64,000 nucleotides of DNA from an uncultured Blautia sp. (GTDB taxonomy: Bacteria; Bacillota_A; Clostridia; Lachnospirales; Lachnospiraceae): the NCBI GenBank assembly GCA_905209435.1, contig CAJLTE010000002.1, forward strand, positions 1 through 64,000, in the 5' to 3' direction. The notes below the pieces were generated by a model that was given only the letters and a program-made list of their open reading frames with translations, searched no databases and had not been told where the DNA came from. This document shows, piece by piece, positions 25,729 through 35,520 of the stretch. Made by a program: the position numbers and the translations under genes. Position 1 is the first letter of the stretch; each line of letters begins with the position of its first letter.

Positions 25729-27108
25729 ATGTATCAGATAGATTTTCATAAACCGCTGCATGTACATTTTATCGGCATCGGCGGAATCAGTATGAGCGGT
25801 CTGGCAGAAATTCTTCTGGGAGAGGATTTCGTTATCTCAGGATCAGATGCCAAATCAAGCCCTCTTACACAGGCACTTGAGAAAAAAGGAGCAACTGTCT
25901 ACTACGGACAGCGTGCATCCAACATTACTGAAGGTGTAGATGTAGTCGTTTATACCGCAGCCATTCATCCTGACAATCCGGAGTTTGCCTGTGCTAAAGA
26001 AAAAGGTATTCCGATGCTTACCCGTGCAGAACTTCTTGGACAGATCATGCGAAATTACGACACACCGATCGCAATTTCCGGAACACATGGAAAAACTACT
26101 ACAACATCTATGGTATCTCATATTCTTCTTGCAGGTAACTGCGATCCGACCATCAGTGTTGGTGGGATTCTTCCTGCAATCGGCGGAAATATCCGTGTAG
26201 GTGAATCTGAAACTTTTGTCACAGAAGCATGCGAATATACAAATAGTTTTCTGAGCTTTTTCCCGAAAATCAGCATTATCCTGAACATGGATGCAGATCA
26301 TCTGGATTTCTTCAAGGATATTGATGATATCCGTCATTCTTTCCGCCGTTTCGCAGAGCTCCTTCCTGCTGACGGCACACTGATCATCAATGCAGATACA
26401 CCGAAATATGAGGATATCATACGTGATCTTCCATGCAAGGTCATTACTTATGGTCTTGAGCATGATGCCGACTATCAGGCAGCCGATATCACTTATGACA
26501 AATATGGTCATGCTTCCTTCTCAGTTCTGCGTAACGGTGTAAAAGTTGGCAGTTATTACCTGAAGGTACCGGGCATTCACAATGTCTCCAATGCTCTGGC
26601 TTCTATCGCACTTGGTCATCTTCTGGAACTTCCTGAGGAAGTGATCATCAAGGGACTGGGAAGTTTCACAGGTACAGACCGTCGTTTCCAGTATAAAGGA
26701 GAAGTTGCAGGCGTTACTATCGTAGACGATTATGCACATCATCCAACAGAAATTGAGGCAACTCTTCATGCAGCACATAATTATCCCCATAAGAAATTAT
26801 GGTGTGTATTCCAGCCTCATACATACACACGTACCAAGGCTCTGCTTCCGGAATTTGCCAAAGCCCTCAGCCTGGCCGATCACGTAGTAGTTGCTGATAT
26901 TTATGCAGCCAGAGAAACAGATACTCTGGGTATCTCTTCCGAGGATCTGCAAAAACGCATCCAGGAGCTTGGAACACCTTGTGAATACTTCCCGACATTT
27001 GACGAAATTGAGAACTATCTCCTCTCCAATTGCCAGGAAGGCGATCTTCTCATCACAATGGGTGCTGGAGATGTAGTAAACATCGGAGAACATCTGCTTG
27101 GAAAATAA
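25729..27108 (+). CDS. murC: UDP-N-acetylmuramate--L-alanine ligase
   Basis: A 459-residue Mur ligase adding L-Ala to UDP-MurNAc in the cytoplasm. The N-terminal Rossmann-like IGIGGISMSGLAEILL, the ATP loop ISGTHGKTTTTSMVSHIL, the Mg2+-binding EACEYTNSFLSF, the NMDADHLDFF segment and the VDDYAHHPTEIEATL motif are all in place. The start follows AAGGAGATTAAAA. It is a single-gene unit followed by a terminator, away from the dcw cluster; murG is also solitary in this window. Confidence 0.96.
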   Translation: MYQIDFHKPLHVHFIGIGGISMSGLAEILLGEDFVISGSDAKSSPLTQALEKKGATVYYGQRASNITEGVDVVVYTAAIHPDNPEFACAKEKGIPMLTRAELLGQIMRNYDTPIAISGTHGKTTTTSMVSHILLAGNCDPTISVGGILPAIGGNIRVGESETFVTEACEYTNSFLSFFPKISIILNMDADHLDFFKDIDDIRHSFRRFAELLPADGTLIINADTPKYEDIIRDLPCKVITYGLEHDADYQAADITYDKYGHASFSVLRNGVKVGSYYLKVPGIHNVSNALASIALGHLLELPEEVIIKGLGSFTGTDRRFQYKGEVAGVTIVDDYAHHPTEIEATLHAAHNYPHKKLWCVFQPHTYTRTKALLPEFAKALSLADHVVVADIYAARETDTLGISSEDLQKRIQELGTPCEYFPTFDEIENYLLSNCQEGDLLITMGAGDVVNIGEHLLGK

Positions 27109-27183
27109 TTACTTCCTATATTATTGTCTGAATTTCTCTTTATGAATCAGGCAATAACTGAAAAAAATCGCACAGGACGCAAC

Positions 27184-27233
27184 AGGACGATTTCCTTAAG
27201 CATACTATTTGCTTTTGGAAATCGTCCTTTTTA
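27184..27233 (+). terminator. Terminator after murC
   Basis: AGGACGATTTCC and GGAAATCGTCCT form a 12-bp stem followed by TTTTTATTTTTT, 75 bp after the murC stop. Confidence 0.88.
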
Positions 27234-27328
27234 TTTTTTCATAACCTGCTGTTTTATGCATTTAATTATAAAGTTATAAACAATTTATCCCCCTTAAAGT
27301 CTTCTGTGTTTCTGCCTGTTTCAGGTAC

Positions 27329-27539
27329 TTATCCACATTATCCACATTGTTATACACATTTTTACCCGCATTCTAATGTGGAATTATATGTGTATAAGTC
27401 ACTTAACATAATTCGACATTTTTCATCTCCACAACATGCCGTTTTTCCCCAAAAATCGCCATTTTTCAAGTTTCCCATAATGTATATATAATTCCGACTT
27501 TCCACATTATCCACATTTTCCACATTTAAATGTGGATGA
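27329..27539. promoter_or_regulatory. DnaA-box cluster upstream of dnaD
   Basis: Five sequences match TTATNCACA exactly: TTATCCACA at 27329-27337 and 27338-27346, TTATACACA at 27350-27358, its reverse complement at 27389-27397, and TTATCCACA at 27507-27515. Near matches are CTTTCCACA (27498-27506), TTTTCCACA (27516-27524) and, inverted, TCATCCACA (27531-27539). Several are directly abutted, as in oriC and Bacillus DnaA-box clusters. The cluster ends about 45 bp upstream of the dnaD -10 element, so DnaA binding could control the dnaD-dnaC-prs operon or titrate DnaA. It is not the dnaA-dnaN origin. Confidence 0.85.
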
Positions 27540-27581
27540 AGCCTTACAAAAAAATCACCTATTCTCTTTTAAAAAATGTTG

Positions 27582-27590
27582 TGCTATAAT
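27582..27590 (+). promoter_or_regulatory. Extended -10 promoter of dnaD-dnaC-prs
   Basis: TGC-TATAAT at 27582-27590 gives a start near 27597 and a 27-nt leader. The -35 region (TTCTCT, 27562-27567, 17-bp spacer) is weak, so activity may depend on the extended -10 or on a factor bound at the upstream DnaA boxes. Confidence 0.65.
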
Positions 27591-27623
27591 TCAGGGTATT
27601 ATCAGGAAAGAGGGTGAAGAACC

Positions 27624-28712
27624 ATGGCTATGATTACCTTACAGAATTCCCACAGTGCGGAGGTAACAGTATTAACCAACAATTTCATAGATAACTACAT
27701 GCCTGAAGCTAACGGAGAATTTGTAAAAGTATATATTTATCTTCTGAGACTTCTTTCTGACACATCTGTGCCGTTCAGTCTGGCACAGATGGCAGATCAT
27801 TTTTTCTGTACAGAGAGAGATATTGTCCGTGCCCTGAAATACTGGGAAAAAGAGAAGCTTCTGACACTTACTTACAGAAGCAGCGAAGATATTGCAGACA
27901 TTACGCTGAATGTGCCTCCTGTAAGATACGAAACTTCTGAACCGGCAGCTCAGACAGTATCTGCTGAAAATGCTGCAGCCAGACAGACATCTGCCCCACA
28001 GCCGCAGCCTGCAAAACCTGCCGGCAGATCTTCCTCTTCACTCTCTCCTGACCGTGTGAAAGAACTAAAACAAAACGACGAAATCGTACAGCTGCTCTAC
28101 ATCGCAGAACAATATCTCGGAAAAACGCTCACTCCTACCGAGATGAAGAAGATCCTGTTCTTCTATGACGAATTGAAATTCTCACCCGATCTGATCGAAT
28201 ATCTGATTGAATACAGTGTCAGCCGAGGACACAAGAGTATCCGTTACATAGAAACCGTTGCCATGGCATGGGCTGAGGAAGGAATCACTACTGTTACCAT
28301 GGCCAAGGAAGCTAATTCCCGTTATGCCAAAGAATACTTCACTATTTTTAAAGCAATGGGAATCAGTGGCCGAAATCCGGTTGAGACAGAGATTTCCCTT
28401 ATGAACACCTGGCTTAATGATTATGGCTTTACCATGGATATCATTCAGGAAGCATGCAGTCGTACTGTCCTTTCTACCGGACAGCCAAGTTTTCAGTATG
28501 CGGATAAAATCCTCTCCGGATGGAAAGATAAAAATGTCAGAACACTGGCTGATGTTCGTCTCCTGGATGCACAGCACCAGAGACAGAAACTGGAAAAGAA
28601 CGCTAAGAAAAAGGCTGCTTCTCCTAAACAGACTGCGTCGAACCGATTTAACAACTTCCATCAGAGACAATACGACTTTAATGAATATGAGAAGAAACTT
28701 TTAAATCAATAA
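27624..28712 (+). CDS. dnaD: DnaD domain replication protein
   Basis: A 362-residue protein of the DnaD/DnaB primosome family, which remodels DNA and helps load the replicative helicase after DnaA. It has an N-terminal winged-helix-like region (about 1-95, FVKVYIYLLRLLSD and FFCTERDIVRALKYWEKE), an Ala/Pro/Gln linker (about 105-140) and a first DnaD C-terminal domain (about 150-225, YLGKTLTPTEMKKILFFYDE and HKSIRYIETVAMAWAEEGI) followed by a second similar region to ~320 (MNTWLNDYGFTMDIIQEA). Two such domains make it longer than B. subtilis DnaD. It heads the dnaD-dnaC-prs run behind DnaA boxes. Confidence 0.93.
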   Translation: MAMITLQNSHSAEVTVLTNNFIDNYMPEANGEFVKVYIYLLRLLSDTSVPFSLAQMADHFFCTERDIVRALKYWEKEKLLTLTYRSSEDIADITLNVPPVRYETSEPAAQTVSAENAAARQTSAPQPQPAKPAGRSSSSLSPDRVKELKQNDEIVQLLYIAEQYLGKTLTPTEMKKILFFYDELKFSPDLIEYLIEYSVSRGHKSIRYIETVAMAWAEEGITTVTMAKEANSRYAKEYFTIFKAMGISGRNPVETEISLMNTWLNDYGFTMDIIQEACSRTVLSTGQPSFQYADKILSGWKDKNVRTLADVRLLDAQHQRQKLEKNAKKKAASPKQTASNRFNNFHQRQYDFNEYEKKLLNQ

Positions 28713-28815
28713 AAATTTTGATACTATTTCCAGGATACAGTGTAATAATAAGTGTCAAAAACAGTATAAGCTTTGTATGTCTTTTAAGCAGCAACAAAAG
28801 AAAGGATGTCAGATT

Positions 28816-29799
28816 ATGCCTTTACAGAATTATCAGTATGATACGATCATGAGAGAATACAGCAAAACACAGTCACAGAATCGTCGTATTCTTGAGGAGC
28901 GTACACAGGAGATCTATGAAAAGATTCCCCGTATCCGTGAAATTGACGAAGAGGTTGCCACACTGAGTGCGCAGAAAGCAAGGACACTCTTAAGCGGGGA
29001 GTCTTCCAGCCTGGAAGATCTCAAAGCTGCAATCTCTCTTTTATCTCAGGAGCGCAATGCCCTGCTTGTATGTAACTCCTACCCGGAGAACTATCTGGAA
29101 CTTCCATACAAGTGCCCAATCTGTCAGGACACAGGTTATGTAGGCAGCCAAAAATGTACCTGTTTCAAGAAAGCAGAGATTGAATTGCTCTATACACAGT
29201 CAAATTTAAAAGAAATTCTCAAAAAAGAAAACTTTGACCACTTTTCTTTTGATTACTATTCTGATACAATGAAGAACGAAGCCACAGGACTGACCGAAAG
29301 AGAAACAGCCCAAAGGGCTTATGATATTGCCAGAGGTTTTGTGAGAAACTTTGATGATACTTTTGAGAATTTATTTCTCTACGGCGATACCGGCGTAGGA
29401 AAAACTTTTCTTTCCCACTGTATCGCTCATGAACTTCTGGAATCAGCACATTGTGTTATGTACTTCTCTGCATTTGATCTTTTTGATCTGCTGGCAGAAT
29501 CTAAATTTTCCAGAGATAAAACAGAAGGTGAAGAGTTTGTATTTGACAGCGATCTGCTGATCATCGATGACCTGGGAACCGAGCTTACAAACAGCTTTGT
29601 CTCTTCCCAGTTGTTTTTGTGCATAAACGAACGTATTATGCGCAGGAAGTCCACGATCATATCAACAAATCTGAAACTGGAAAATTTCTCGGATACTTAT
29701 TCCGAACGAACCTTTTCGAGAATCGCCAGCAACTACCGTATGGTGAAGCTGGAAGGAAAGGATATCCGTATACAGAAAATTTTTTTAGGAGGAAAATAA
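28816..29799 (+). CDS. DnaC/DnaI-like helicase loader ATPase
   Basis: A 327-residue AAA+ ATPase of the IstB/DnaC/DnaI class. The N-terminal part carries a four-cysteine zinc site (CPICQDTGYVGSQKCTC), as in DnaI, where it binds the DnaC helicase. Walker A is GDTGVGKTFLSHCIA, Walker B LLIIDDLGTE, and SERTFSRIASNYRMVKLEG lies near the C-terminus. The ATG at 28816 is preferred: AAAGGA lies upstream, while the earlier in-frame ATG at 28777 has none. Adjacent to dnaD and 3 bp from prs, it is the likely loader that puts the replicative helicase onto DNA. Confidence 0.93.
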   Translation: MPLQNYQYDTIMREYSKTQSQNRRILEERTQEIYEKIPRIREIDEEVATLSAQKARTLLSGESSSLEDLKAAISLLSQERNALLVCNSYPENYLELPYKCPICQDTGYVGSQKCTCFKKAEIELLYTQSNLKEILKKENFDHFSFDYYSDTMKNEATGLTERETAQRAYDIARGFVRNFDDTFENLFLYGDTGVGKTFLSHCIAHELLESAHCVMYFSAFDLFDLLAESKFSRDKTEGEEFVFDSDLLIIDDLGTELTNSFVSSQLFLCINERIMRRKSTIISTNLKLENFSDTYSERTFSRIASNYRMVKLEGKDIRIQKIFLGGK

Positions 29800-29802
29800 A
29801 AC

Positions 29803-30990
29803 ATGGCACAGGCAACAACTAAAGATTTAACTACACTTCCGGTGGGCAGACTTGGTCTGATCCCTCTGATCAGCTGTAAGGATCTGGGTGAGAAAGTAAA
29901 CGACTGGCTGGTACAGTGGCGTAAAGAACGTACTCACGAAGAGCTTGATTCCTTTGCATTTGAAGGCTATCAGAGAGATTCCTATCTGGTTCCGGTTCAG
30001 ACAGCTCGTTTTGGTTCCGGAGAGGCTAAATGCACGATTCTGGAATCTGTACGTGGTGATGATATCTATCTGATGGTTGATGTGTGTAACTACAGCCTTA
30101 CCTATAACATCGGACCGTACGAAAATCTTATGTCCCCTGATGACCATTTTCAGGATCTGAAGCGTGTAATCGGCGCAGTTGGAGGAAAAGCCCGCAGAGT
30201 AAACGTTATTATGCCGTATCTGTATGAGAGCCGTCAGGATATCCGCAACGGCAGAGAATCCCTGGACTGTGCAACTGCACTTCAGGAACTCGTAAGCATG
30301 GGCGTAGAGAATATTATTACTTTTGACGCACATGATTCCCGTGTACAGAACGCAACTCCTCTGCATGGATTCGAGACCGTACACCCGTCCTACCAGTTCA
30401 TTAAGGCTCTTCTTAAGAACGAAAAGGGACTTCACATTGATAACGACCACTTCATGATCATCAGCCCTGACGAGGGAAGCATGAACCGTGCAATCTACCT
30501 TGCCAATATCCTTGGTGTTGATATGGGTATGTATTACAAACGTCTGGATTACTCCAAGAGAATTAATGGACGCCACCCGATCGCTGCTTATGAATTCCTC
30601 GGACCAAACCTTAAGGGCAAAGATATGATCCTGATCGATGATATGATTTCCTCCGGTGATACAATCCTTAAGATTGCTTCTCTTCTTAAAGAGAGAGGTG
30701 CAGGCAGAATCTATATCTGCTCTACTTTTGGTCTGTTCACAGACGGACTTGCGAAATTTGATGAAGCTCATAAAGCAGGCGTATTCGACAAGCTGCTCAC
30801 TACAAACTTGATCTATCAGTCACCGGAACTTCTTGCAAAAGAATATTATATCACCTGTGATATGAGTAAATATATCGCCCTGATCATCGATACTCTGAAT
30901 CATGACCAGTCCGTCAGCCATCTGCTCAACCCTGTTGACAGAATCAAACGCTGCGTAAACAATTATATGGCTCAGTATGATGAGAAATAA
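29803..30990 (+). CDS. prs: Ribose-phosphate pyrophosphokinase, long clostridial form
   Basis: A 395-residue PRPP synthetase, making PRPP from ribose-5-phosphate and ATP for nucleotide and histidine synthesis. The PRPP-binding loop DMILIDDMISSGDTILK is clear, and ITFDAHDSRVQNATPLHGF stands where shorter enzymes have FxxDLHxxQIQGFF. The protein is about 75 residues longer than canonical enzymes, a form I associate with Clostridia, so a different allosteric behaviour is possible. It lies 3 bp after the helicase loader with AGGAGGAAAATAAAAC before the ATG, tying precursor supply to replication initiation. Confidence 0.92.
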   Translation: MAQATTKDLTTLPVGRLGLIPLISCKDLGEKVNDWLVQWRKERTHEELDSFAFEGYQRDSYLVPVQTARFGSGEAKCTILESVRGDDIYLMVDVCNYSLTYNIGPYENLMSPDDHFQDLKRVIGAVGGKARRVNVIMPYLYESRQDIRNGRESLDCATALQELVSMGVENIITFDAHDSRVQNATPLHGFETVHPSYQFIKALLKNEKGLHIDNDHFMIISPDEGSMNRAIYLANILGVDMGMYYKRLDYSKRINGRHPIAAYEFLGPNLKGKDMILIDDMISSGDTILKIASLLKERGAGRIYICSTFGLFTDGLAKFDEAHKAGVFDKLLTTNLIYQSPELLAKEYYITCDMSKYIALIIDTLNHDQSVSHLLNPVDRIKRCVNNYMAQYDEK

Positions 30991-31137
30991 TTACTGTTTA
31001 CTTTGTTCCCAGTAACAGGAAAGAATTTTGCTTCATATATTGTGGTGTTTCGTGTTTCAGTAATATATGTCAAAATATTTTGCATAACAACAGATTGCTG
31101 AATAGCCGCATACTTAAATAAGATAATGATATATAAT

Positions 31138-31205
31138 AAAGAGAGATCATATGTGTACATCCTGCTATCAGATTCAGGAATTGATACAATATAATCTCTC
31201 TTTTT
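31138..31205 (+). terminator. Terminator after prs
   Basis: AAAGAGAGAT and ATCTCTCTTTTT pair at the base of a long imperfect hairpin whose tip is TCCTG-loop-CAGGA. It lies about 150 bp beyond the prs stop and would end the dnaD operon. The rest of the 365-bp gap up to the SMC-like gene shows no gene. Confidence 0.7.
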
Positions 31206-31354
31206 ATATTACAATTCTGTACATCCTTATTATTATCTTACGATTTATTTACCAACCGGTAAATACGCTGCTATGCATAGAACATTTTTTGAGACTTTGC
31301 TCATCTATCCCAGAATCTCAATCGTCAGTTCTGTAAACAGTAAGATTATCACAT

Positions 31355-32905
31355 TCAGGAAAGAATCAGTTTCTGATATGGAATCCCCTCTCTGTCCAAA
31401 ATCTCCATCTCCCGTTTATGGCAAGTACTGATAATGATCTGCTTATTTTCCTTGTGCATCCATTTAAGAACTGCAGCAAGACGTTCTTCATCATACATAC
31501 CAAACACATCATCCAATATCACCGGAAAACTCTCCTCCTGGCACAAAAGCTCTCCTGCTGCCATACGCAACGAAAAGTAAATCTGCTCCATTGTCCCTCT
31601 GCTGAGGCGCTCCAGGCCAATAGTTCGATCGCCTGTATTTACCGTCATATGAAATCCTGAATCCATCAGAACCTCCTGATATTTACCCCCGGTGATCTCA
31701 CTCAGAATCTGTGAAGTGCGGGTTCTGAGCTTACGACCGACCTGATGATGAATGTTTCCGGACAGCATCTCAATGGTTTCCATAGCCAGATTCAAAGCCT
31801 GTACTTCCATCTCCTCCGAAGTAGGCAGATAAGAATTCTCTTCATATTCCCGGTACTCTTCCTGGAGATTACGAAGCGCGGTTTCTTTCTCATCATAATC
31901 CTGTCGCAGGCTCTCTTTACTCCATTTCAATTTCTCCTGCCTGGACATCCAGCGATTCTTCATACGTATTCTTTTCTGAAATTCCCGGGCATATTTCATC
32001 TGTTGTTTTCCACAGAAAAATACCAGTCCCGCAGCTATGGCAACCGCGATCAGACTTACCACAATACTGTCCGCCATTACTGCAGACACGATCAGACCAA
32101 TGATACCCGCAGCAGCAGATGCCAGCATCCCAAGTGCATATCCATTTCTCTTTTTCCTTGTCTCTTCCAGCTTTCCATCCAGAAGCAGTGCACTGCTTTC
32201 ATCTCCAGGCCGCATTCCCAGAGAATCTTCCTTCTCATCAATCTGAGAAAGCTTTTCCCTGATATCACTCATTTCATCTGCAATGTAATCCATGTTCACC
32301 TGAAGCTTCTGCCGCTCCTGCTCAGTCTCTTTCTGCTTTCTGTCAGCCTGAACCTGGTAACCCTTTCTTGACATTTTCAGCATCTGCATGGCACGCCCCA
32401 GATCTATGGAGCTGTCTCCGGTTCCCTGATAACTCGCCATATAATTCTGAAGTTCACGAACCAGATCCTGGCCCGTCACACTTTTTAATTGCGCAACGGA
32501 AACAGTATTATCATAGACTGCCTCACTGACATTTCCCAGCACTTTCTCCAGTCCCACTGCATCGATATCTGAAAGTTCTTTCGTGTCCTCATTCAGCAGT
32601 TCACTGAATGCATGATCCTTCTGAAAATTTCTGGATAAACGATAATGACAACCTTTACTTGCAAACCATATAGTTCCTCCGTATACTCCCGGATTCTCCC
32701 ATGGTTCATATGTACTGTAGGCATCATTTCTGGCAGCCTTTCCGCGCATTCTCGTCAACCCGAAGAACATGCTCTTAATAAAGGTATGAATCGTCGTCTT
32801 GCCGCTCTCATTTTCTCCATAGAGAACATTGATACCCGGCGAAAATTCCAGAGTCTTATCATGGATCTTTCCAAAATTTTTAATATTTAACTGTCTGATA
32901 ATCAT
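31355..32905 (-). CDS. SMC/Rad50-like ATPase with central membrane hairpin
   Basis: A 516-residue ATPase with split ABC halves: Walker A NVLYGENESGKTTIHTFI near residue 30, the ABC signature LERLSRGTMEQIYFSLR, Walker B FPVILDDVFGMYD and TCHKRE at the C-terminus. Between them, instead of a long SMC coiled coil, there are two short coiled-coil arms and a hydrophobic pair of helices (about 258-300). It resembles YhaN/SbcC-type proteins that act with a Mre11-like nuclease. The nuclease gene is 10 bp upstream, so the two form a complex for processing DNA ends. The membrane-spanning centre suggests action at the membrane. Confidence 0.85.
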   Translation of the reverse strand: MIIRQLNIKNFGKIHDKTLEFSPGINVLYGENESGKTTIHTFIKSMFFGLTRMRGKAARNDAYSTYEPWENPGVYGGTIWFASKGCHYRLSRNFQKDHAFSELLNEDTKELSDIDAVGLEKVLGNVSEAVYDNTVSVAQLKSVTGQDLVRELQNYMASYQGTGDSSIDLGRAMQMLKMSRKGYQVQADRKQKETEQERQKLQVNMDYIADEMSDIREKLSQIDEKEDSLGMRPGDESSALLLDGKLEETRKKRNGYALGMLASAAAGIIGLIVSAVMADSIVVSLIAVAIAAGLVFFCGKQQMKYAREFQKRIRMKNRWMSRQEKLKWSKESLRQDYDEKETALRNLQEEYREYEENSYLPTSEEMEVQALNLAMETIEMLSGNIHHQVGRKLRTRTSQILSEITGGKYQEVLMDSGFHMTVNTGDRTIGLERLSRGTMEQIYFSLRMAAGELLCQEESFPVILDDVFGMYDEERLAAVLKWMHKENKQIIISTCHKREMEILDREGIPYQKLILS

Positions 32906-32915
32906 GTTCTACCTG

Positions 32916-33968
32916 TCACCTGCTTGTCTCCAGCAGAGCCTGAAGCCCGTAATACAGAGCTTTCTCCTCTACCACATTTCTGTCTTTTTGAAGAAAATAA
33001 CTGATATAATCGCCAATCAATGTTCCACTATACTTCTTCTCAAGGGTCTCCAGATCATAAGCCGGTCTGGATTCATCCAGTACTTCCGTTACAAATCCAA
33101 AAGATTTCAACCTTTCCGGAAGAAGCAGCAGCTCCGGTGCTCTGGTTCCGCGAATTACGATCCTGTAGATATTCATGCGGCCTTTCGTTGCCAGATCTGC
33201 TTTCAGCATATCTTCCAGAGATGCCTGCGTGGAATCCTCACGTAACATGAGCAGAATCTGTTCATAAGAACGACATGCAAAAGGAACAAAAGTTGTTCTC
33301 AGTCGTCCATTCTCCAGATGTCCCTCTATATATCCGTGCTCTCCCAGATCATTTCTGTCAATAGGTTCAAGAGCACCTGCATAAGCCGCACCGTCCCTGA
33401 TCAACATCTGAGGCTTATGAATATGTCCAAGTGCCACATAGTCAAACCCCGCCGAAGCTATCGACTTTATGTTCATCGGAATATGTGTAGCATCGCCTCC
33501 GTGTGCCAGCAAAATATGCATTCCCTCTCCCTCAACCGGACGCGCTGCATCGTAAAACGGCTTATCAATTTCCTGGTGTTCATAGCTTAATCCGTATACA
33601 TAGACATCCAGTTTTTCATCCTTAACACATGTAAGCTGTTCATTTTTAAAAAATGTCACATTCTTTTCCCACTGGAAATCCCGGTAAAACGAATCCGCTT
33701 TAATATAGTCATGGTTTCCTGCCATCAGATAGACTCGGGTATCCGGAATGGTGGAAAACAGATAATTTACTTCTTTTAGCTCCCGTAAAAGAGGCTGGCG
33801 GTGGAATAAATCTCCTGCTATAAATAACAAATCCACCGGGTTCTCACGGATACCCGCAATAACCCGGCGGAAAGTTTCCCAGATTTCTTCCTCCCGCCTG
33901 CTGCTCCATGGACAGCCCCTGTCCGGGACTGCGCCAAGGTGTACATCTGCAAGATGAATAAATCTCAT
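32916..33968 (-). CDS. Mre11/SbcD-like DNA repair exonuclease
   Basis: A 350-residue metallophosphoesterase. The metal-binding motifs are MRFIHLADVHLGAVPD, LLFIAGDLFHRQP, VYLMAGNHDYI and YVALGHIHKPQ, the full set for SbcD/Mre11/YhaO nucleases; a capping region follows. The ATG at 33968 aligns with the family's start, while the longer TTG start lacks a ribosome-binding site. Coupled with the SMC-like ATPase downstream, it likely forms a two-protein nuclease that opens or trims DNA hairpins and breaks. Confidence 0.92.
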   Translation of the reverse strand: MRFIHLADVHLGAVPDRGCPWSSRREEEIWETFRRVIAGIRENPVDLLFIAGDLFHRQPLLRELKEVNYLFSTIPDTRVYLMAGNHDYIKADSFYRDFQWEKNVTFFKNEQLTCVKDEKLDVYVYGLSYEHQEIDKPFYDAARPVEGEGMHILLAHGGDATHIPMNIKSIASAGFDYVALGHIHKPQMLIRDGAAYAGALEPIDRNDLGEHGYIEGHLENGRLRTTFVPFACRSYEQILLMLREDSTQASLEDMLKADLATKGRMNIYRIVIRGTRAPELLLLPERLKSFGFVTEVLDESRPAYDLETLEKKYSGTLIGDYISYFLQKDRNVVEEKALYYGLQALLETSR

Positions 33969-34081
33969 GCCAATCTCTCTTTCTATAGCAGTTTCAAAAA
34001 ATAATCCAATCAAGACAGTTCCACAGAGCTTTACTCTCTGACGAGCCGAATTGAATGTAGTATTTTATAAGGCTGCTATAA

Positions 34082-35473
34082 TTATAAGTCACAGTTTTTA
34101 ACAGTTCTTGGGAATGGAATTACGTCACGGATATTGCCCATGCCGGTAAGGTACATTACGCAACGTTCAAATCCAAGCCCAAATCCTGAATGACGTGTGG
34201 AACCATATTTACGAAGATCGAGATAGAAATCATAATCTTCTTTCTTAAGTCCCAGCTCATCCATACGTTTCTCAAGTTTCTCAATATCATCCTCTCTCTG
34301 GCTTCCACCGATGATCTCACCGATTCCAGGTACCAGACAGTCCATAGCTGCAACAGTCTTGTTATCCTCATTCATCTTCATGTAGAAAGCTTTGATCTCT
34401 TTCGGATAATCTGTTACAAATACAGGTTTCTTAAAGATTTCTTCTGTAAGATAACGTTCATGCTCTGTCTGCAGATCGCATCCCCAGAATACTTTGTAGT
34501 CAAATTTATCGTTGTTCTTCTCCAGAAGCTCTACTGCTTCTGTGTAAGTAACATGACCAAACTCAGAATTGATCACATGGTTCAGTCTGTCCAGAAGTCC
34601 CTTATCAACAAAAGAATTGAAGAAATTCATCTCTTCCGGTGCATTCTCCAGTACATAACGGATCACATATTTCAGCATTGCCTCTGCAAGATCCATGTTG
34701 TCATTTAAATCTGCAAATGCGCATTCCGGCTCGATCATCCAGAACTCTGCCGCATGGCGGGTTGTGTTGGAATTCTCAGCGCGGAAGGTTGGTCCGAAAG
34801 TATAAACATTGCGGAATGCCTGTGCAAAAGTCTCGCAGTTTAACTGTCCGCTTACTGTCAGATTAGTTTCTTTTCCGAAGAAATCCTGAGAGTAATCTAC
34901 AGCACCCTTGTCATCTGTCGGAACGTTGTTCATATCCAGAGTAGTTACCTGGAACATCTCACCTGCTCCTTCACAGTCGCTTCCTGTGATCAGCGGAGTA
35001 TGCACATAAACAAATCCCTGCTCCTGGAAGAAACGGTGAATCGCATAGGCACACAGAGAACGTACACGAAATACTGCCTGGAATGTGTTTGTTCTCGGAC
35101 GGAGATGTGTGATGGTTCTTAAGTATTCAAGACTGTGGCGTTTCTTCTGAAGCGGATAATCAGGTGCAGAATTACCCTCTACTGTAACTTCTGCTGCCTG
35201 GATCTCAAATGGCTGTTTTGCCTGTGGAGTTGCTACCAGTGTACCTTTGACAATGATCGCTGCACCTACGTTTAATTTGCTGATCTCAGCAAAGTTCTCC
35301 ATTGTATCGTGATAAACTACCTGAAGAGTCTCAAAGAAGCTTCCGTCGTGAAGCACGATAAATCCAAATGTCTTGGAATCACGTACGCTTCGTACCCATC
35401 CACCTACTGTAACCTCTTTATCCAGGTATTTTTCTCTCTCTTTGTAAATCTCTTTTACTGTTGTTAACTTCAT
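34082..35473 (-). CDS. asnS: Asparaginyl-tRNA synthetase
   Basis: A 463-residue class IIb aminoacyl-tRNA synthetase. The N-terminal OB-fold anticodon domain starts [19 protein letters not shown], followed by class II motif 2 ([21 protein letters not shown]) and motif 3 ([21 protein letters not shown]). Length and sequence fit AsnRS rather than AspRS. The start ATG lies after AAAGAGGAAACATAG. The leader has a consensus-like promoter directly followed by a terminator-type hairpin. No T-box element is recognisable. Confidence 0.95.
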   Translation of the reverse strand: MKLTTVKEIYKEREKYLDKEVTVGGWVRSVRDSKTFGFIVLHDGSFFETLQVVYHDTMENFAEISKLNVGAAIIVKGTLVATPQAKQPFEIQAAEVTVEGNSAPDYPLQKKRHSLEYLRTITHLRPRTNTFQAVFRVRSLCAYAIHRFFQEQGFVYVHTPLITGSDCEGAGEMFQVTTLDMNNVPTDDKGAVDYSQDFFGKETNLTVSGQLNCETFAQAFRNVYTFGPTFRAENSNTTRHAAEFWMIEPECAFADLNDNMDLAEAMLKYVIRYVLENAPEEMNFFNSFVDKGLLDRLNHVINSEFGHVTYTEAVELLEKNNDKFDYKVFWGCDLQTEHERYLTEEIFKKPVFVTDYPKEIKAFYMKMNEDNKTVAAMDCLVPGIGEIIGGSQREDDIEKLEKRMDELGLKKEDYDFYLDLRKYGSTRHSGFGLGFERCVMYLTGMGNIRDVIPFPRTVKNCDL

Positions 35474-35520
35474 ATCTATGTTTCCTCTTTCTCCTCATCG
35501 TTCTGGATATTACACAAAAA

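Noticed and set aside
25855..26511. 218-codon minus-strand frame inside murC
   Set aside because: Antisense shadow; murC motifs on the plus strand are unambiguous.
27329..27539. Chromosomal origin oriC
   Set aside because: DnaA boxes are present, but dnaA, dnaN, rpmH and gyrase genes are absent and the boxes sit at a dnaD promoter.
29827..30771. 314-codon minus-strand open frame over prs
   Set aside because: Mirror of a strongly coding gene with biased codon use; no family resemblance and no ribosome-binding site.
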